The notes under the pieces: generated by a model
Database searches by the model: none
What the model was told of the DNA's origin: nothing
The model's input: the letters and a program-made list of their open reading frames with translations, nothing else
Source of the DNA: Symsagittifera roscoffensis
Taxonomy: Eukaryota > Xenacoelomorpha > Acoela > Convolutidae
Direction of reading: 5' to 3'
Assembly: GCF_963678635.1 (NCBI RefSeq)
Contig: NC_087066.1
Location: 30,261,301 to 30,325,300 of the forward strand
Length of the DNA stretch: 64,000 nucleotides
Program-made: the position numbers and the translations under genes
Part shown: piece by piece, positions 1-10,485 of the stretch
Layout: every line of letters starts with the position of its first letter
Numbering within the stretch: position 1 is the stretch's first letter

Positions 1-57
1 AATGCAGGTTCATAGAATTGAATGTTTTTCTTTTTTTAATAGATAGGAAATTTTGCT

Positions 58-1042
58 TTATAGCCTCAAAAACTCTATATCGAGTAATCTATCATATTCT
101 TCTCTTTGTAGTTGTGAAGATTGATTATTTTTCCATTGATTTCCACTTCTACGGTGTTCTATAAGTTCTACTTTTTGGTATCGGATCGGTATTCTTGTTG
201 AACTTTTTTTCTACCATTACGCATTACGAGTCCACTCAAAATGGGATATTTGTGAGTCTTTGTCCAAGTTCTGCATGTTTGGTAAATTTTGTGGTTCTAT
301 AACATTTAGCGAAATTTTTTGGGACTTTTTGGTACAGTAATATGAAAAAGTCCCAAATTATTCTCAAGTTTAAAGTTTAAATTCATTGAAAAACCTATGT
401 TCCAACTCATACTGATCAATTTTATTACTTACCGAAAAAAAATTTGAGGATAAATAGATATTTTACAAAACAAAAAACATAAATAATACAAATTTTTGTA
501 CATTACCTTTCTCAACAAATATCAGGTCACCCAAAAATTGGGACAGTTCCTTGAAGTCGTTCAAAGTATAGTTGACAGAGGCAACTTGTTTCATTGCTTC
601 ATTCTCTTTTTCAGTGAAGAGTCGAATCTGAATGTAGGGAGTTTTGTTAGCATTGTACTTCTTGATCGTGACACAAACTTGTCTTCTATTACAAGATGCT
701 GTGTCATACACTTTGTTGCAGTTAGCAAGCTCCTAATCCATAGTTGACTCCTTGTCAGAAGTAGGAACGAGTCCAAATCCAATATAGGAACAAGTCCAAG
801 GATTTTAGCATCGTGAATATTAGTATTTATAATTGCCGAGATTACTTCTCCTTCTTTTTCACCAAGATAGTAATGCTGTATTTTTTCAAGTTGTCCCAAC
901 TCATTTTTTTTTTGAATAGTTGAAAGCAGGGTTCAAAATAAATTTTCCCTTTGTAGAATATTTGGGACCAAGCAAATCTTCCAATTATTGTTTGATTTTT
1001 CAAGAATTCAAAATAATTAGGACTCTTATCTTTTCTTGAGTA
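58..1042 (-). pseudogene. PC4/p15-like gene, probably decayed (module copy 1)
   Basis: Multi-exon minus-strand gene model. The clearest exon is 732-507, with acceptor GATTAG and donor AAAG|GTAATG. It contains RRQVCVTIKKYNANKTPYIQ followed by a helix-like stretch ending FKELSQFLGDL. This pattern of strands, an IRLF step and a terminal helix resembles the ssDNA-binding domain of transcriptional coactivator p15/PC4. Phase-compatible exons follow at 394-336 and 210-58. The last contains ELIEHRRSGNQWKNNQ and QLQREEYDRLLDIEFLRL, possibly a second PC4-like unit, then TAA at 60-58. An upstream exon (899 to about 792) carries GQLEKIQHYYLGEKEGE, which is conserved in the copy near 23.2 kb, but its donor is weak. 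The N-terminal segment begins at GTG (1042) where the 23.4-kb copy has ATG, so the start looks lost. Exon joins and the PC4 assignment are inferences; profile similarity was not computed. Confidence 0.42.
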
Positions 1043-1218
1043 CACTTTTAAAGCGCAATCTGATCAGATGAGGAGAATTGGAGAAATGATGTTGAGATTA
1101 AATGAAAATGGAAGTAAACAATATGAGTCATTCAATCAACCGTAAAAGGAAATAGAACAACAATTGGAATTTTTGTGTGAAGTTTCAAAATATGGAATTG
1201 TGTAGGTGTTAGTTTTCC

Positions 1219-1227
1219 TATATAAAT
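1219..1227 (+). promoter_or_regulatory. TATA box, promoter copy 1
   Basis: TATATAAAT lies about 32 bp before the ATG at 1259. The same spacing and flanks (GTGTAGGTGTTAGTTTTCC upstream, CACTGTTCCAG before ATG) recur at 6046, and a diverged version recurs at 23593. Conservation in three copies makes this a credible core promoter with a very short 5' leader. The same upstream block runs divergently into the PC4-like minus-strand gene, so it may be bidirectional. Confidence 0.6.
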
Positions 1228-1258
1228 CCACAACTCTTGGCAAAAATCACTGTTCCAG

Positions 1259-1765
1259 ATGGCTGCTGCTATGTATCAAGCACTCTCAAGGCTTTGTTCA
1301 GATTATTGTCAAAAAGCGCTATTTATTTCCGTTTCCAGTGATTTTTACGAAAATAATATAGTGACCCGTAATTTTTGTGTCTCTACCCACCATTCTTACT
1401 GTTCTTTGGAAATTTATAAGTTCCACATACTTCTGATTGGTTCATCTTTCGATTGGGTAATTTTCATTTCACATAAAAAATTATTGATTTTCAAATACAG
1501 ATTTTTTTCCAATGTTATTTCATCAACTGGTGACATTCTCAATCAACTTGACCGCGCTGTTAATCTTGATTTGAAATGGAAAGGAGCAGAAAAAAAACCA
1601 CGTGTTGCAAAGGAAAGATTGTTACGCAAAAAATTCAACTGTCGTTATTTATGTTCTAACCAGAAACTAGCTTCCACACAAACTATTGGTTCAGTATTTC
1701 TGGAAAGAGTTCGTAAAGTACAAAACTCAAAATCTGAACATGATTTGTTAAAAATAACTGACTAA
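1259..1765 (+). CDS. Unrecognised 168-aa ORF downstream of a TATA box (module copy 1)
   Basis: ORF starting MAAAMYQALSRL and ending HDLLKITD. I do not recognise the family. The N-terminal half is Cys/Ser/aromatic-rich. The C-terminal half is basic (EKKPRVAKERLLRKKFN, then CSNQKLASTQTIGSVFLER). A 44-nt intron-like stretch (GTAATTTTC to AAATACAG, about 1457-1500) interrupts it; splicing it would lead quickly to a stop, so the long reading frame needs read-through. The copy at 6086 has a 58-nt version of this stretch and is frameshifted. The C-terminal part recurs at 6.36-6.56 kb and 11.5-11.67 kb; there the frame ends at RKV plus TAA, where this copy has CAA and runs 14 residues further. It is probably a mobile-element gene, perhaps already dead. 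Confidence 0.4.
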   Translation: MAAAMYQALSRLCSDYCQKALFISVSSDFYENNIVTRNFCVSTHHSYCSLEIYKFHILLIGSSFDWVIFISHKKLLIFKYRFFSNVISSTGDILNQLDRAVNLDLKWKGAEKKPRVAKERLLRKKFNCRYLCSNQKLASTQTIGSVFLERVRKVQNSKSEHDLLKITD

Positions 1766-2358
1766 TTTTATTGATGGTTACAGATTTGTGAAAAATGATC
1801 AGGTCAACTCTTCAATGAAAAACTAAAGACCTTTTGATAGTTATCTATTTTCATTCCTTTATTTACAAAATTACTGAAAAACATTGAAATATAAATTCAC
1901 AGTTATGAAGGTATGTGCAAAAATCTCTGCAAAATAATAAGCAAGATGTGGCATTTTCTTCTGATTTTCAAGAAGCTGCAAAAAATCGTTTCAAATTTTT
2001 CAACAAGTTGCAAAAAATGATTCAATTTAATTTGACAAGATGCAAAAAGTGATTTGTTAAAAATAATTGACTGTTTTAATGATGGTTAAAGATTTGTAAC
2101 TATTGATCATGTCAATGTTACAATGAAAAATTAAAGACATTTTGATAAATCTCTATTTTCATTCACATGTCTTTAAAATAACTGAAAAAATTTGAAAAAA
2201 AATTCAGTAAAAGATGAATTTGCAAAAGCCTCTGCAAACATGTAAGCAAGATGTGATATTTTATTCTGATTTTCTTGATGCTGCAAAAAAATGTTTTGTA
2301 ATTTTCTGACAAGTTGCAAAAAGTGTTTCAATTTTGTTGACAATATGTGAAAAGTTTT
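1741..2358. repeat. Tandem duplication of about 309 bp at the 3' end of the 1259 gene
   Basis: TGATTTGTTAAAAATAA occurs at 1741 and again at 2050. It is followed in both copies by the same diverged sequence (TTGATGGTTA, AGATTTGTAA, CAATGAAAAA, then GCAAGATGTG and AAGCTGCAAAAAA) leading into minisatellite-like DNA. The first unit includes the end of the 1259 ORF and its stop codon. The same paired arrangement recurs at about 6587-7140 and 11693-12250, so the duplication predates the spread of the module. Confidence 0.7.
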
Positions 2359-4165
2359 TGAATTTTTTTTGAAAATATATGAAAAGTGATTCACTTTTTT
2401 ACTACAAAATGCGAAAAATTTTTCACTTTTTTCCTACAAAGTGCGAAAAGTCTTTCAAGTTTTTTGAAAATATATGAAAATTGTTTCGCATTTTTGACAA
2501 TTTGTGAAAAGTGATTCACTTTTTTCCTACAACATGCGAAAACTGTTTCAATTTTTTTCACAATATGTGAAAAGTGTTTCAATTGTTTGAAAATATGTGA
2601 AAAGTGAATCATATTTTTCCTACAAAATGCCAAAAATGTTTCAATTTTTTTGACAAGATGTATAAAACGTTTAAATTTTTTTGACAATAGGTGAAAAGTG
2701 TTTCACTTTTTTCCTACAAAGTGCGAAAAGTGTTTCATTTTTTTGACAATATAAGAAAAGTGGTTCATTTTTTTGACAATATGTGAAAAGTGATTCACAT
2801 TTTTTCCTACAAAATGCCAAAAGCGTTTCAATTTCTTGACAAAATCTATAAAATGATTAATTTTTTTTTGCCAATAAGTGAAAAGTGTTTCAATTTTCCT
2901 ACAAAGTGCGAGAAGGGTTTCACATTGGCAAAAAAATTGTGTTTTTTTTAATTTTTTTTTGTTAGAATGCGAAAATTGATTGAATTTTTTTGACAAGATG
3001 CAAAAAGTGATTCATTTTTATTCGACAAAATGTGAAAAGTGTTTCAATTTTTTTGACAATATGTGAAAAATGTTTCACTTTTTTCATACAACATGCGAAA
3101 ACTGTTTCAATTTTTCTCACAATATGTGAAAAGTGTTTCAATTTTTTGACAATATTTGAAAAATGAATCACTTTTGTCCTACAAAATGCCAAAAATGTTT
3201 CATTTTTTTGACAAGATGTATAAAACGTTTAAATTTTTTTGACAATAGGTGAAAAGTGTTTCACTTTTTTCCTACAAAGTGCAAAAAGTGTTTCAATTTT
3301 TTGACAATATAAGAAAAGTGGTTCATTTTTTTGACAATATGTGAAAAGTGATTCACATTTTTTCCTACAAAATGCCAAAAGCGTTTCAATTTCTTGACAA
3401 AATCTATAAAATGATTTATTTTTTTTTGCCAATAAGTGAAAAGTGTTTCAATTTTCCTACAAAGTGCGAGAAGGGTTTCACATTGGCAAAAAAATTGTGT
3501 TTTTTTTAATTTTTTTTTGTTAAAATGCGAAAATTGATTGAATTTTTTTGACAAGATGCAAAAAGTGATTCATTTTTTTTCGACAAAATGTGAAAAGTGT
3601 TTCAATTTTTTTGACAATATGTGAAAAATGTTTCACTTTTTTCATACAACATGCGAAAACTGTTTCAATTTTTCTCACAATATGTGAAAAGTGTTTCAAT
3701 TTTTTGACAATATTTGAAAAATGAATCACTTTTGTCCTACAAAATGCCAAAAATGTTTCATTTTTTTGACAAGATGTATAAAACGTTTAAATTTTTTTGA
3801 CAATAGGTAAAAAGTGTTTCAATTTTTTCCTACAAAGTGCGGAAAGTGTTTCAATCTTTTTTGACAAAATGCAAAAAGTGTTTAATATTTTTATCGATGA
3901 AACTTTTTGCCAAAATGCCAAATGTGTTTCATCTTTTTGACAATTTGTGAAAATGTGTAAACTTTTTCGACAATAAGTGAAAAGTGTTTCATTTTTTTTC
4001 GACAAAATGCAAAAAGTGTTTGAAATTTTTTGACAATATGTGAAAAACCTTTCAATTTTTGTTACAAGTGAAAAGGGTTTCAGTTTTTTCCTACAAAAGG
4101 CAAAAAGTGTTTTTTTTTTGCTTCAAAATACGAAAAGTGTTTGAACTTTTTTTGACAAGGTGCAA
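1975..4165. repeat. A/T minisatellite array 1 (31-33 bp units, 63-bp dimer)
   Basis: Units alternate between two types: TTTTTGACAATATGTG followed by AAAAGTGTTTCA, and TTTTTTCCTACAAAATGCG followed by AAAAGTG. Together they make a period of about 63 bp. Adjacent GTGAAAAGTG and TTCACTTTT segments form short palindromes. Because 63 bp is 21 codons, the minus strand stays open for up to about 98 codons and reads as repeats of the type KHFSHIVKKIET and FAFCRKK. I treat this as repeat DNA, not a proven gene. Confidence 0.9.
2663..3778. repeat. 558-bp higher-order tandem repeat inside array 1
   Basis: The segment from TGACAAGATGTATAAAACG near 2663 to about 3220 is repeated almost exactly 558 bp later, and the unit start is seen a third time near 3770. 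It includes the distinctive GCGAGAAGGGTTTCACATTG stretch at about 2907 and 3465. Differences are few, so this block was duplicated more recently than its component 31-bp units. Confidence 0.85.
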
Positions 4166-4419
4166 AATCAATTAGATATTTTTACTTCTATCCAAATTTT
4201 CTATTGTTTTTTTCTCTAATATGTGTGCAAAAATTAATCAAGTTTCCTAACATGTGTGCAAATTCGGAGCGCTGAATTAAGTTCTAATTACTTTTCAATA
4301 AATTACCCTTAACTTCTCATCTATTCTCATAATTAAAAAGAAATTGAAGAAATTAATTAATTACAAAGGACGAATAAAATTCCAAACATCAAGTATTTAC
4401 AAAAATATTCAACAAAGAA
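4166..4419. other. Unique A/T-rich spacer
   Basis: No repeat unit, ORF or RNA gene seen. It lies 3' of the small minus-strand gene and separates it from minisatellite array 1. It contains two nearby copies of TGTGTGCAAA (about 4220 and 4255). Confidence 0.5.
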
Positions 4420-4883
4420 CTATCGAGAGTTCTGGAGGTTCTCTATAGAACACAGAGTTGGACGAAATTGCAGAGTTTGTTGTGAAGCTCGAAACGTCAT
4501 TGTTTCTAAGAAACCCTCATCTTCGTCTATTGTGATGGGGTTTTCGGCTGATCCCATATCCTCCTTCCAAGGAAAGAGGACTTTGTTGACTAGTTGAGCA
4601 CAAAGCTAGAGTCAGGAACCTTGGGGTAGTTCATTCCTACATGCTCGGACACTTCCTCTATCATTTGCATTGTTCCAAGTTAGTTCTCTGTGATGGGTAC
4701 TTGTGTCATAAGATATTCGTTGAAATCCTTTCTTATCGCTTCCACCATGTGCCGGACTTGGATTGGTATGTCCAATCGTGCCAAAAAACACCAGCCATTG
4801 TTTCTCGCAGTTTGAATTTGTACTAGATCAGGTGAAATTTCTACAGAGTACATAAGGTTGCTGTTTTGCAGTGAGAAGACCAT
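4420..4883 (-). CDS. Unrecognised small two-exon gene (about 121 aa)
   Basis: Exon 1 is 4883-4701 (61 codons, starting MVFSLQNSNLMYSVEISPDL and ending EYLMTQ). Exon 2 is 4605-4420 (60 codons plus TAG, starting LCAQLVNKVLFPWKED and ending SIENLQNSR). The proposed 95-nt intron starts GTACCC, has CTAAC about 20 nt inside, and ends CTCTAG; both exons are in phase 0. The product is soluble-looking, with an acidic ITIDEDEGF patch in exon 2. Codon use and G+C are richer than in the flanking repeats, which supports coding. It lies between minisatellite array 1 and block S, and S contains several CCAAT/ATTGG motifs that could serve as its promoter. The other module copies lack this gene. The family is unknown; a shorter version reading through the first part of the intron is an alternative. 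Confidence 0.45.
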
Positions 4884-5000
4884 TTTGAGCAATAAGTTGA
4901 GTAAAAGATACAGAGTAAGAAGAAGAAAAATTTAGTGCTGAGAGAAGAGGTAGTTAACGGTAGTTAAGTTGAAACTAAAGTATTAGGAGCTGAGATAGGA

Positions 5001-5262
5001 GGTACTTGGCAGTAGTTGAAATGAAAATAAAATGATTTTTTTAAAGAGTGAGGGTTACCTTCAACTTGAGTGTGTGTGTTAACCAATCAGAATTGTTTTT
5101 TTATTTGGTCTGTAGTCTTGTCCAATAGGAACTCAGCTTTCTTTTATGATAATCTTTTAAGAAAAATTGTGTCCCATCGGAAAGAAAGTTACATTCTAGG
5201 TACTTTTTTACATATTGTCACTTCCAATCACAAAAATGCATTTTTGTTCTAGTTGTCGTTTT
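5001..5262. repeat. Block S, copy 1
   Basis: It begins GGTACTTGGC and is repeated at 10486, 15357 and 18081. Distinctive words are GAGTGAGGGTTACC, GTCTTGTCCAATTAGAACTC and TTACATTCTAGGTAC. Each copy has several CCAAT or ATTGG motifs (for example AACCAATCAGAAT and TTCCAATCACAAAAA), suggesting a former promoter or regulatory stretch. In copies 2-4 it directly abuts the minisatellite; here the small gene intervenes. Confidence 0.75.
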
Positions 5263-5735
5263 CAATCAAAGTGTAAGTAAAAATATACACAAAAGCAATC
5301 GCAAAAACAAATGACCAAAATTTGTTTGCTGTAAGATATGTTGCTGATATAAGTAACAAAAGAAAAAAAATCGATTAAGTAGCTTTTTTAAAAAGTTTTT
5401 CAACAAGTTAATTGAATTTTTGTATGTAATCCATGAGAAATTGCTGATTTTTGAGTAGATAGTCAAATTCTTTGATTTTGATGTAAATTTTAGAAGATAA
5501 CTCAAAGTTGATGAATTTTGCGAAGCAAATCCCGGGAAATCTGATTCCAAACCTGATCATGCAGGATTTTGCGGATTGAAAATCTTAAAAGAAATGAAGA
5601 ACCGAAGAAAATTTCTGGGGATGTTTTTAAAAAAATTGGGTATCGGGTAAGGGATAAAAAGATTCTTTGATTTATTATTGTACGAATTTTTGAATAACTT
5701 CAAATTTTCTAGAACGATTAAAATTTCTTTCATTT
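5263..5735. repeat. Block U, copy 1, with possible minus-strand coding relic
   Basis: Shared with 10797-11236, 15661-16075 and 18391-18797. It contains the words AAATCCCGGGAAATCTGATT and GGGGATAAAAAGATTC. On the minus strand more than one frame is open; one reads EFDYLLKNQQFLMDYIQKF and another reads KFTSKSKNLTIYSKISNFSW. Two overlapping open frames do not allow a protein call. The copy ends at about 5735, where it switches abruptly to the upstream region of module copy 2. Confidence 0.6.
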
Positions 5736-5739
5736 TTCT

Positions 5740-5872
5740 TGAATAGTTGAAAGCAGGGTTCAAAATAAATTTTCCCTATGTAGAAATTTTGGGACCAAGC
5801 AAATCTCCCAATTCTTGTTTGATTTGTTGAGAATTCAATATGTTTGGGACTCTTATTTTTTCTTGAGTACAC
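5740..5872 (-). pseudogene. PC4-like gene 5' fragment (module copy 2)
   Basis: The first part only of the minus-strand gene seen at 58-1042: YSRKNKSPKHIEF, then GRFAWSQ and KIYFEPCFQLFKK. It begins with GTG at the position where the 23.4-kb copy has ATG, and it is cut off at about 5735 by the junction with block U. It is a dead fragment; its value is that it defines the length of the duplicated promoter block. Confidence 0.45.
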
Positions 5873-6045
5873 TTTTGAAGCGCAAACTGATCAGATGAGG
5901 AGAAATGGAGAAATGATGTTGAGATTAAACGAAAATGGAAGTAAACAATATGAGTCATTCAATCAACCGTGAAAGGAAATAGAACAACAATTGGAATTTT
6001 TGTGTGAAGTTTCCAAATATGGAATTGTGTAGGTGTTAGTTTTCC

Positions 6046-6054
6046 TATATAAAT
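6046..6054 (+). promoter_or_regulatory. TATA box, promoter copy 2
   Basis: TATATAAAT lies about 32 bp before the ATG at 6086, in a context nearly identical to that at 1219. Roughly 300 bp upstream of it is shared with copy 1. Confidence 0.6.
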
Positions 6055-6085
6055 CCACAATTTTCAGCAAAAGTCACTGTTCCAG

Positions 6086-6564
6086 ATGGCTGCGGCTATG
6101 TATCAAGCTCTCTCAAGGCTTTATTCAGTTTATTGTCAAAAAGCGCTATTTATTTCCGTTTCCAGTTATTTTTACGAAAACAGGATAGTAACCCGTAATT
6201 TTTGTGTCTCTACCCACCATTATTACTGTTCTTTGGAAATTTATAAGTTCCACATACTTCTGATTGGTTCATCTTTCGATTGGGTAATTTTCATTTCACA
6301 TATTAAATTATTGATTGTCTTTACACTCTTTACAAATACAGATTTTATTCGAATGTTATTTCATCAACTGGTGACGTTCTCAATCAACTTGACCGCGCTG
6401 TTAATCACGATTTGAAATGGAAAGGAGCAGAAAAAAAACCACGTGTTGCAAAGGAAAGATTGTTACGCAAAAAATTCAACTGTCGTTACTTATGTTCTAA
6501 CCAGAAACTAGCTTCCACACAAAGTATTGGTTCAGCATTTCTGGAAAGAGTTCGTAAAGTGTAA
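6086..6564 (+). pseudogene. Unrecognised TATA-driven gene, frameshifted copy 2
   Basis: Second copy of the gene at 1259. It starts MAAAMYQALSRLYSVYCQK and stays in frame to about 6290. The intron-like stretch there is 58 nt instead of 44 nt, which shifts the frame, so direct translation ends at 6415. The conserved C-terminal half (STGDVLNQLDRAVN, KPRVAKERLLRKKFN, FLERVRKV) continues in another frame to TAA at 6562-6564. Either the stretch is a real intron and the family has a different exon structure from my reading, or this copy is broken. No family is recognised. Confidence 0.45.
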
Positions 6565-6586
6565 AACTCAAAATCTGAACATGATT

Positions 6587-7140
6587 TGTTAAAAGTAACT
6601 GACTAATTTTATTGATGGTTACAGATTTGTGAAAAATGATCAGGTCAATTCTTCAATGAAAAATTAAAGACCTTTTGATAGTTATCTATTTTCATTCCTT
6701 TATTTACAAAATTACTGAAAAATATTGAAATATAAATTCACAGTTATGAAGGTATGTGCAAAAATCTCTGCAAAATAATAAGCAAGATGTGGCATTTTCT
6801 TCTGATTTTCAAGAAGCTGCAAAAAATCGTTTCAAATTTTTCAACAAGTTGCAAAAAATGATTCAATTTAATTTGACAAGATGCAAAAAGTGATTTTTTA
6901 AAAATAATTGACTGTTTTAATGATGGTTAAAGATTTGTAACTAGTGATCATGTCAATGTTTCAATGAAAAATTTAAGACATTTTGATAAATCTCTATTTT
7001 CATTCACATGTCTTTAAAATAACTGAAAAAATTTGAAAAAAAATTCAGTAAAGGATGAATTTGCAAAAGCCTCTGCAAACATGTAAGCAAGATATGATAT
7101 TTTATTCTGAATTTCTTGAAGCTGCAAAAAAAAAGTTTTG
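6587..7140. repeat. 309-bp tandem duplication, module copy 2
   Basis: Same paired arrangement as at 1741-2358, with a few substitutions. It connects the 3' end of the 6086 gene to minisatellite array 2. A third, partial piece of the unit (CTCTGCAAATTTGTAAACAA, AAGCTGCAAAAAA) appears near 7560-7625 inside the array. Confidence 0.65.
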
Positions 7141-10100
7141 TATTTTTCTGACAAATTGCAAAATTGTTTCAATTTTGTTGACAATATGTGAAAAGTGATT
7201 CACTTTTTTCCTAAAAAGTGCGAAAAGTCTTTCAAGTTTTTTGAAAATATATGAAAATTGTTTCACTTTTTTTGACAATATGTGAAAAGTGATTCACTTT
7301 TTTCCTACAACATGCGGAAACTGTTTCAATTTTTTTCACAATATGTGAAAAGTGAATCGCTTTTTTCCTACAAAATGCCAAAAATGTTTCAATTTTTTTG
7401 ACAAGATGTATAAAACGCTTTTTTTGACAATGGTTGAGAAGTGCGTCACTTTTTTCCTACAAAGTGCAAAAAGTGTTTCAATTTTGTGACAATATTAGAA
7501 AAAATGACAATATGACAATATAAGAAAATATGACTTTATGACAATATATGAAAAAATCTCTGCAAATTTGTAAACAAGATGTGATATTTTCTTCTTATTT
7601 TCATGAAGCTGCAAAAAAAACCGTTTGAATTTTTTTAACAAGTTACAAAAAGTGTTTCATTTTTGTTGACAATATATGAAAAGTGTTTCAAATTTTTTGA
7701 CAATAGTTGAAAATTATTTCCATTTTTCCCTACAATGTGTAAAAAGTGTTTCAATTTCTTTGACAATATGTGAAAAGTGATTCAATTTTTTTGACAATAT
7801 GTAAAAAGTGATTCACTTTTTTCCTACAAAATGCAAAAACTGTTTCAACTTTTTTCACAATATGTGAAAAGTATTTCAACTTTTTTGACAATATGTAAAA
7901 AGTGATTCATTTTTTTGCTACAAAATGCCAAAAATATTTCAATTTTTTGACAAGATGTATACAATGTTATACTTTTTTTGACAATAGGTAAAATTTTTCA
8001 CTTTTTTCCTACAAAATGCGAAAATTGTTTCAATTTTTTTCACAATATGTGAAAAGTGTTTCAATTTTTTTGACAATATGTGAAAAGTGATTCACTTTTT
8101 TGCTACAAAAAGCCAAAAATATTTCAATTTTTTTGAGCAGATGTATACAACGTTTTACTTTTTTTGACAATAGGTAAAAGTGTTTCACTTTTCTCCTACA
8201 AAGTGCGACAAATGTTTCAATTTTTTTAACAATATAAGAAACGTGTTTCAATTTTTTGACAATATGTGAAAAGTGATTCAATTTTTTCCTACAAAATGCC
8301 AAAAGTGTTTTAATTTTTTGTCAAATTGTATAAAACATTTTTTTTTTGACAAAAGGTAAAAAGTGTTTCACTTTTTTCCTACAAAGGACGAAAAGTGTTT
8401 CTATTTTTTTCACAATATGTGAAAAGTGTTTCAATTTTTTTGACAATATGTGAAAAATGATTCACTTTTTTGCTACAAAATGCCAAAAACATTTCAATTT
8501 TTTTGACAAGATGTATGAAACGTTTTACTTTTTTTGACAATAGGTAAAAAGTCTTTCACTTTTTTCCTACAAAGTGCGAAAAAAGTTTCAGTTTTTTTTT
8601 GACAATATAAGAAAAGTGTTTCAAGTTTTTTGACAATATGTGAAAAGTGATTCACTTTTTCCTACAAAAAGCGAAAAGTGTTTCACATTGTCAAAAAATT
8701 GTGTTTGTTTTACTTTTTTCGATAAAATGCGAAAATTGTTTGAATTTTTTTGACAAGATGGAGAAAAATGTTTCATTTTTTTTCGACAAATTATAAAAAG
8801 TGTTTCAATTTTTTTGACAATATGTGAAAATTGATTAACTGTTTTCCTACAAAATGCAAAAACTGTTCATTTTTTTTCACAATTTGTAAAAGTGTTTCAA
8901 TTATTTTGAAACTATGTGAAAATTGATTAATTTTTTTGTACAAATTGCCATAAGTGTTTCAATTTTTTTGAAAATATGTGAAAAGTGTTTCACTTTTTGC
9001 TACAAAAAGCCAAAAATATTTCAATTTTTTTGAGCAGATGTATACAACGTTTTACTTTTTTTGACAATAGGTAAAAGTGTTTCACTTTTCTCCTACAAAG
9101 TGCGACAAATGTTTCAATTTTTTTAACAATATAAGAAACGTGTTTCAATTTTTTGACAATATGTGAAAAGTGATTCAATTTTTTCCTACAAAATGCCAAA
9201 AGTGTTTCAATTTTTTTGACAAAAAGTATAAAACGTTTAACTTTTTTTGACAATAGGTAAGAAGTGTTTCAATTTTTTTGACAATATATGAAAAGTGATT
9301 CACTTTTTTGCTACAAAATGCCAAAAATATTTCAATTTTTTTGAGCAGATGTATACAACGCTTTACTTATTTTGACAATAGGTAAAAGTGTTTTACTTTT
9401 TTCCTACAAAGTGCAAAAAGTGTTTCAATTTTTTTGACAATATAAGAAAAGTGTTTCCAATTTTTGACAATATGTGAAAAGCGATTCACTTTTTACCTAC
9501 AAAAGGCCGAAAGTGTTTTAATTTTTTGTCAAAACGTATAAAACATTTTTTTTTGACAATAAGTAAAAAGTGTTTCACTTTTTTCCTACAAAGGACGAAA
9601 AGTGTTTCTATTTTTTTCACAATATGTGAAAAGTGTTTCAATTTTTTTGACAATAGGTGAAAAATGATTCATTTTTTTGCTACAAAATGCCAAAATTAAT
9701 TCAATTTTTTTGACAAGATGTATAAAACGTTTTACTTTTTTGACAATAGGTAAAAAAAGTGTTTAATTTTTTTCCTACAAAGTGCGAAAAGTGTTTCAAT
9801 TTTTTTGACAAATTAAGAAAACGTTTCAATTTTTTTGACAATATGTGCAAAATGATTCAATTTTTTCCTACAAAATGCCAAAAGTGTTTCAATTTTTTTG
9901 ACAAAATGTATAAAATGTGAAAGGTGCCAAAAAGTGACACACTTTTCACTTTTTTTGCCAATAAGTGAAAAGTGTTTCAATTTTCCTACAAAAGCGAAAA
10001 GAGTTTCACATTGTCAAGAAAATTGTGTTTTGTTTTACTTTTTTCGATAAAATGCGAAAATTGGTTGAATTTTTTTGACAAGATGCAGAAAAGTGTTTCA

Positions 10101-10485
10101 TTTTTTTTTCGACAAATTAAGAAAAATGTTTTAATTTTTTTTTGGCAATATTTGAAAAATGTTTCATTTTTTCCTACGAAATGCGAAAAACCTTTGTTTT
10201 TTTGACAAAATGTGTTAAGTTTTTAATTTCTTTTTCGATGAATTTTTTTTGCCAAAATGCCAAATGTGTTTCATCTTTTTTGACATATGTGAAAAGTATT
10301 TAAATTTTTTCGACACTATGTGAAAAGTGTTTTACTTTTTTTCCTTCAAAATATAAAAAGTGTTTAATTTCTTTTTCGATAAAATTTTTTTGACAATACG
10401 TGAAAAGTGTTTAAGTTTTTTTCGACAAAATGCAAAAAGTGTTTGATTTTTTTTGACAAAATGTGAATAGCATTTCAGTTTTTGG
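7141..10485. repeat. A/T minisatellite array 2
   Basis: Same unit family as array 1, with the same TTGACAATATGTGAAAAGTG core and CCTACAAAATGCG variant. It ends exactly where block S begins (GGTACTTGGC at 10486). Local insertions and deletions break the period often, and both strands show short ORFs that are simple readings of the repeat. There is no gene inside. Confidence 0.9.
8030..9253. repeat. Block within array 2 repeated at an offset of about 897 bp
   Basis: The stretch starting TACAAAAAGCCAAAAATATT and continuing through GAGCAGATGTATACAACG occurs near 8103 and again near 9000. Because the copies are close to identical over about 200 bp, the minus-strand reading around 8302-8100 and 9190-8995 gives nearly the same peptide. 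A further diverged piece (GAGCAGATGTATACAACG) occurs near 9343. Confidence 0.75.

Noticed and set aside
1457-1500. A 44-nt intron in the 1259 gene
   Set aside because: GT and AG ends are present and the 6086 copy differs in length here, but splicing leads to an early stop in both copies; left as unresolved, not annotated as an intron.
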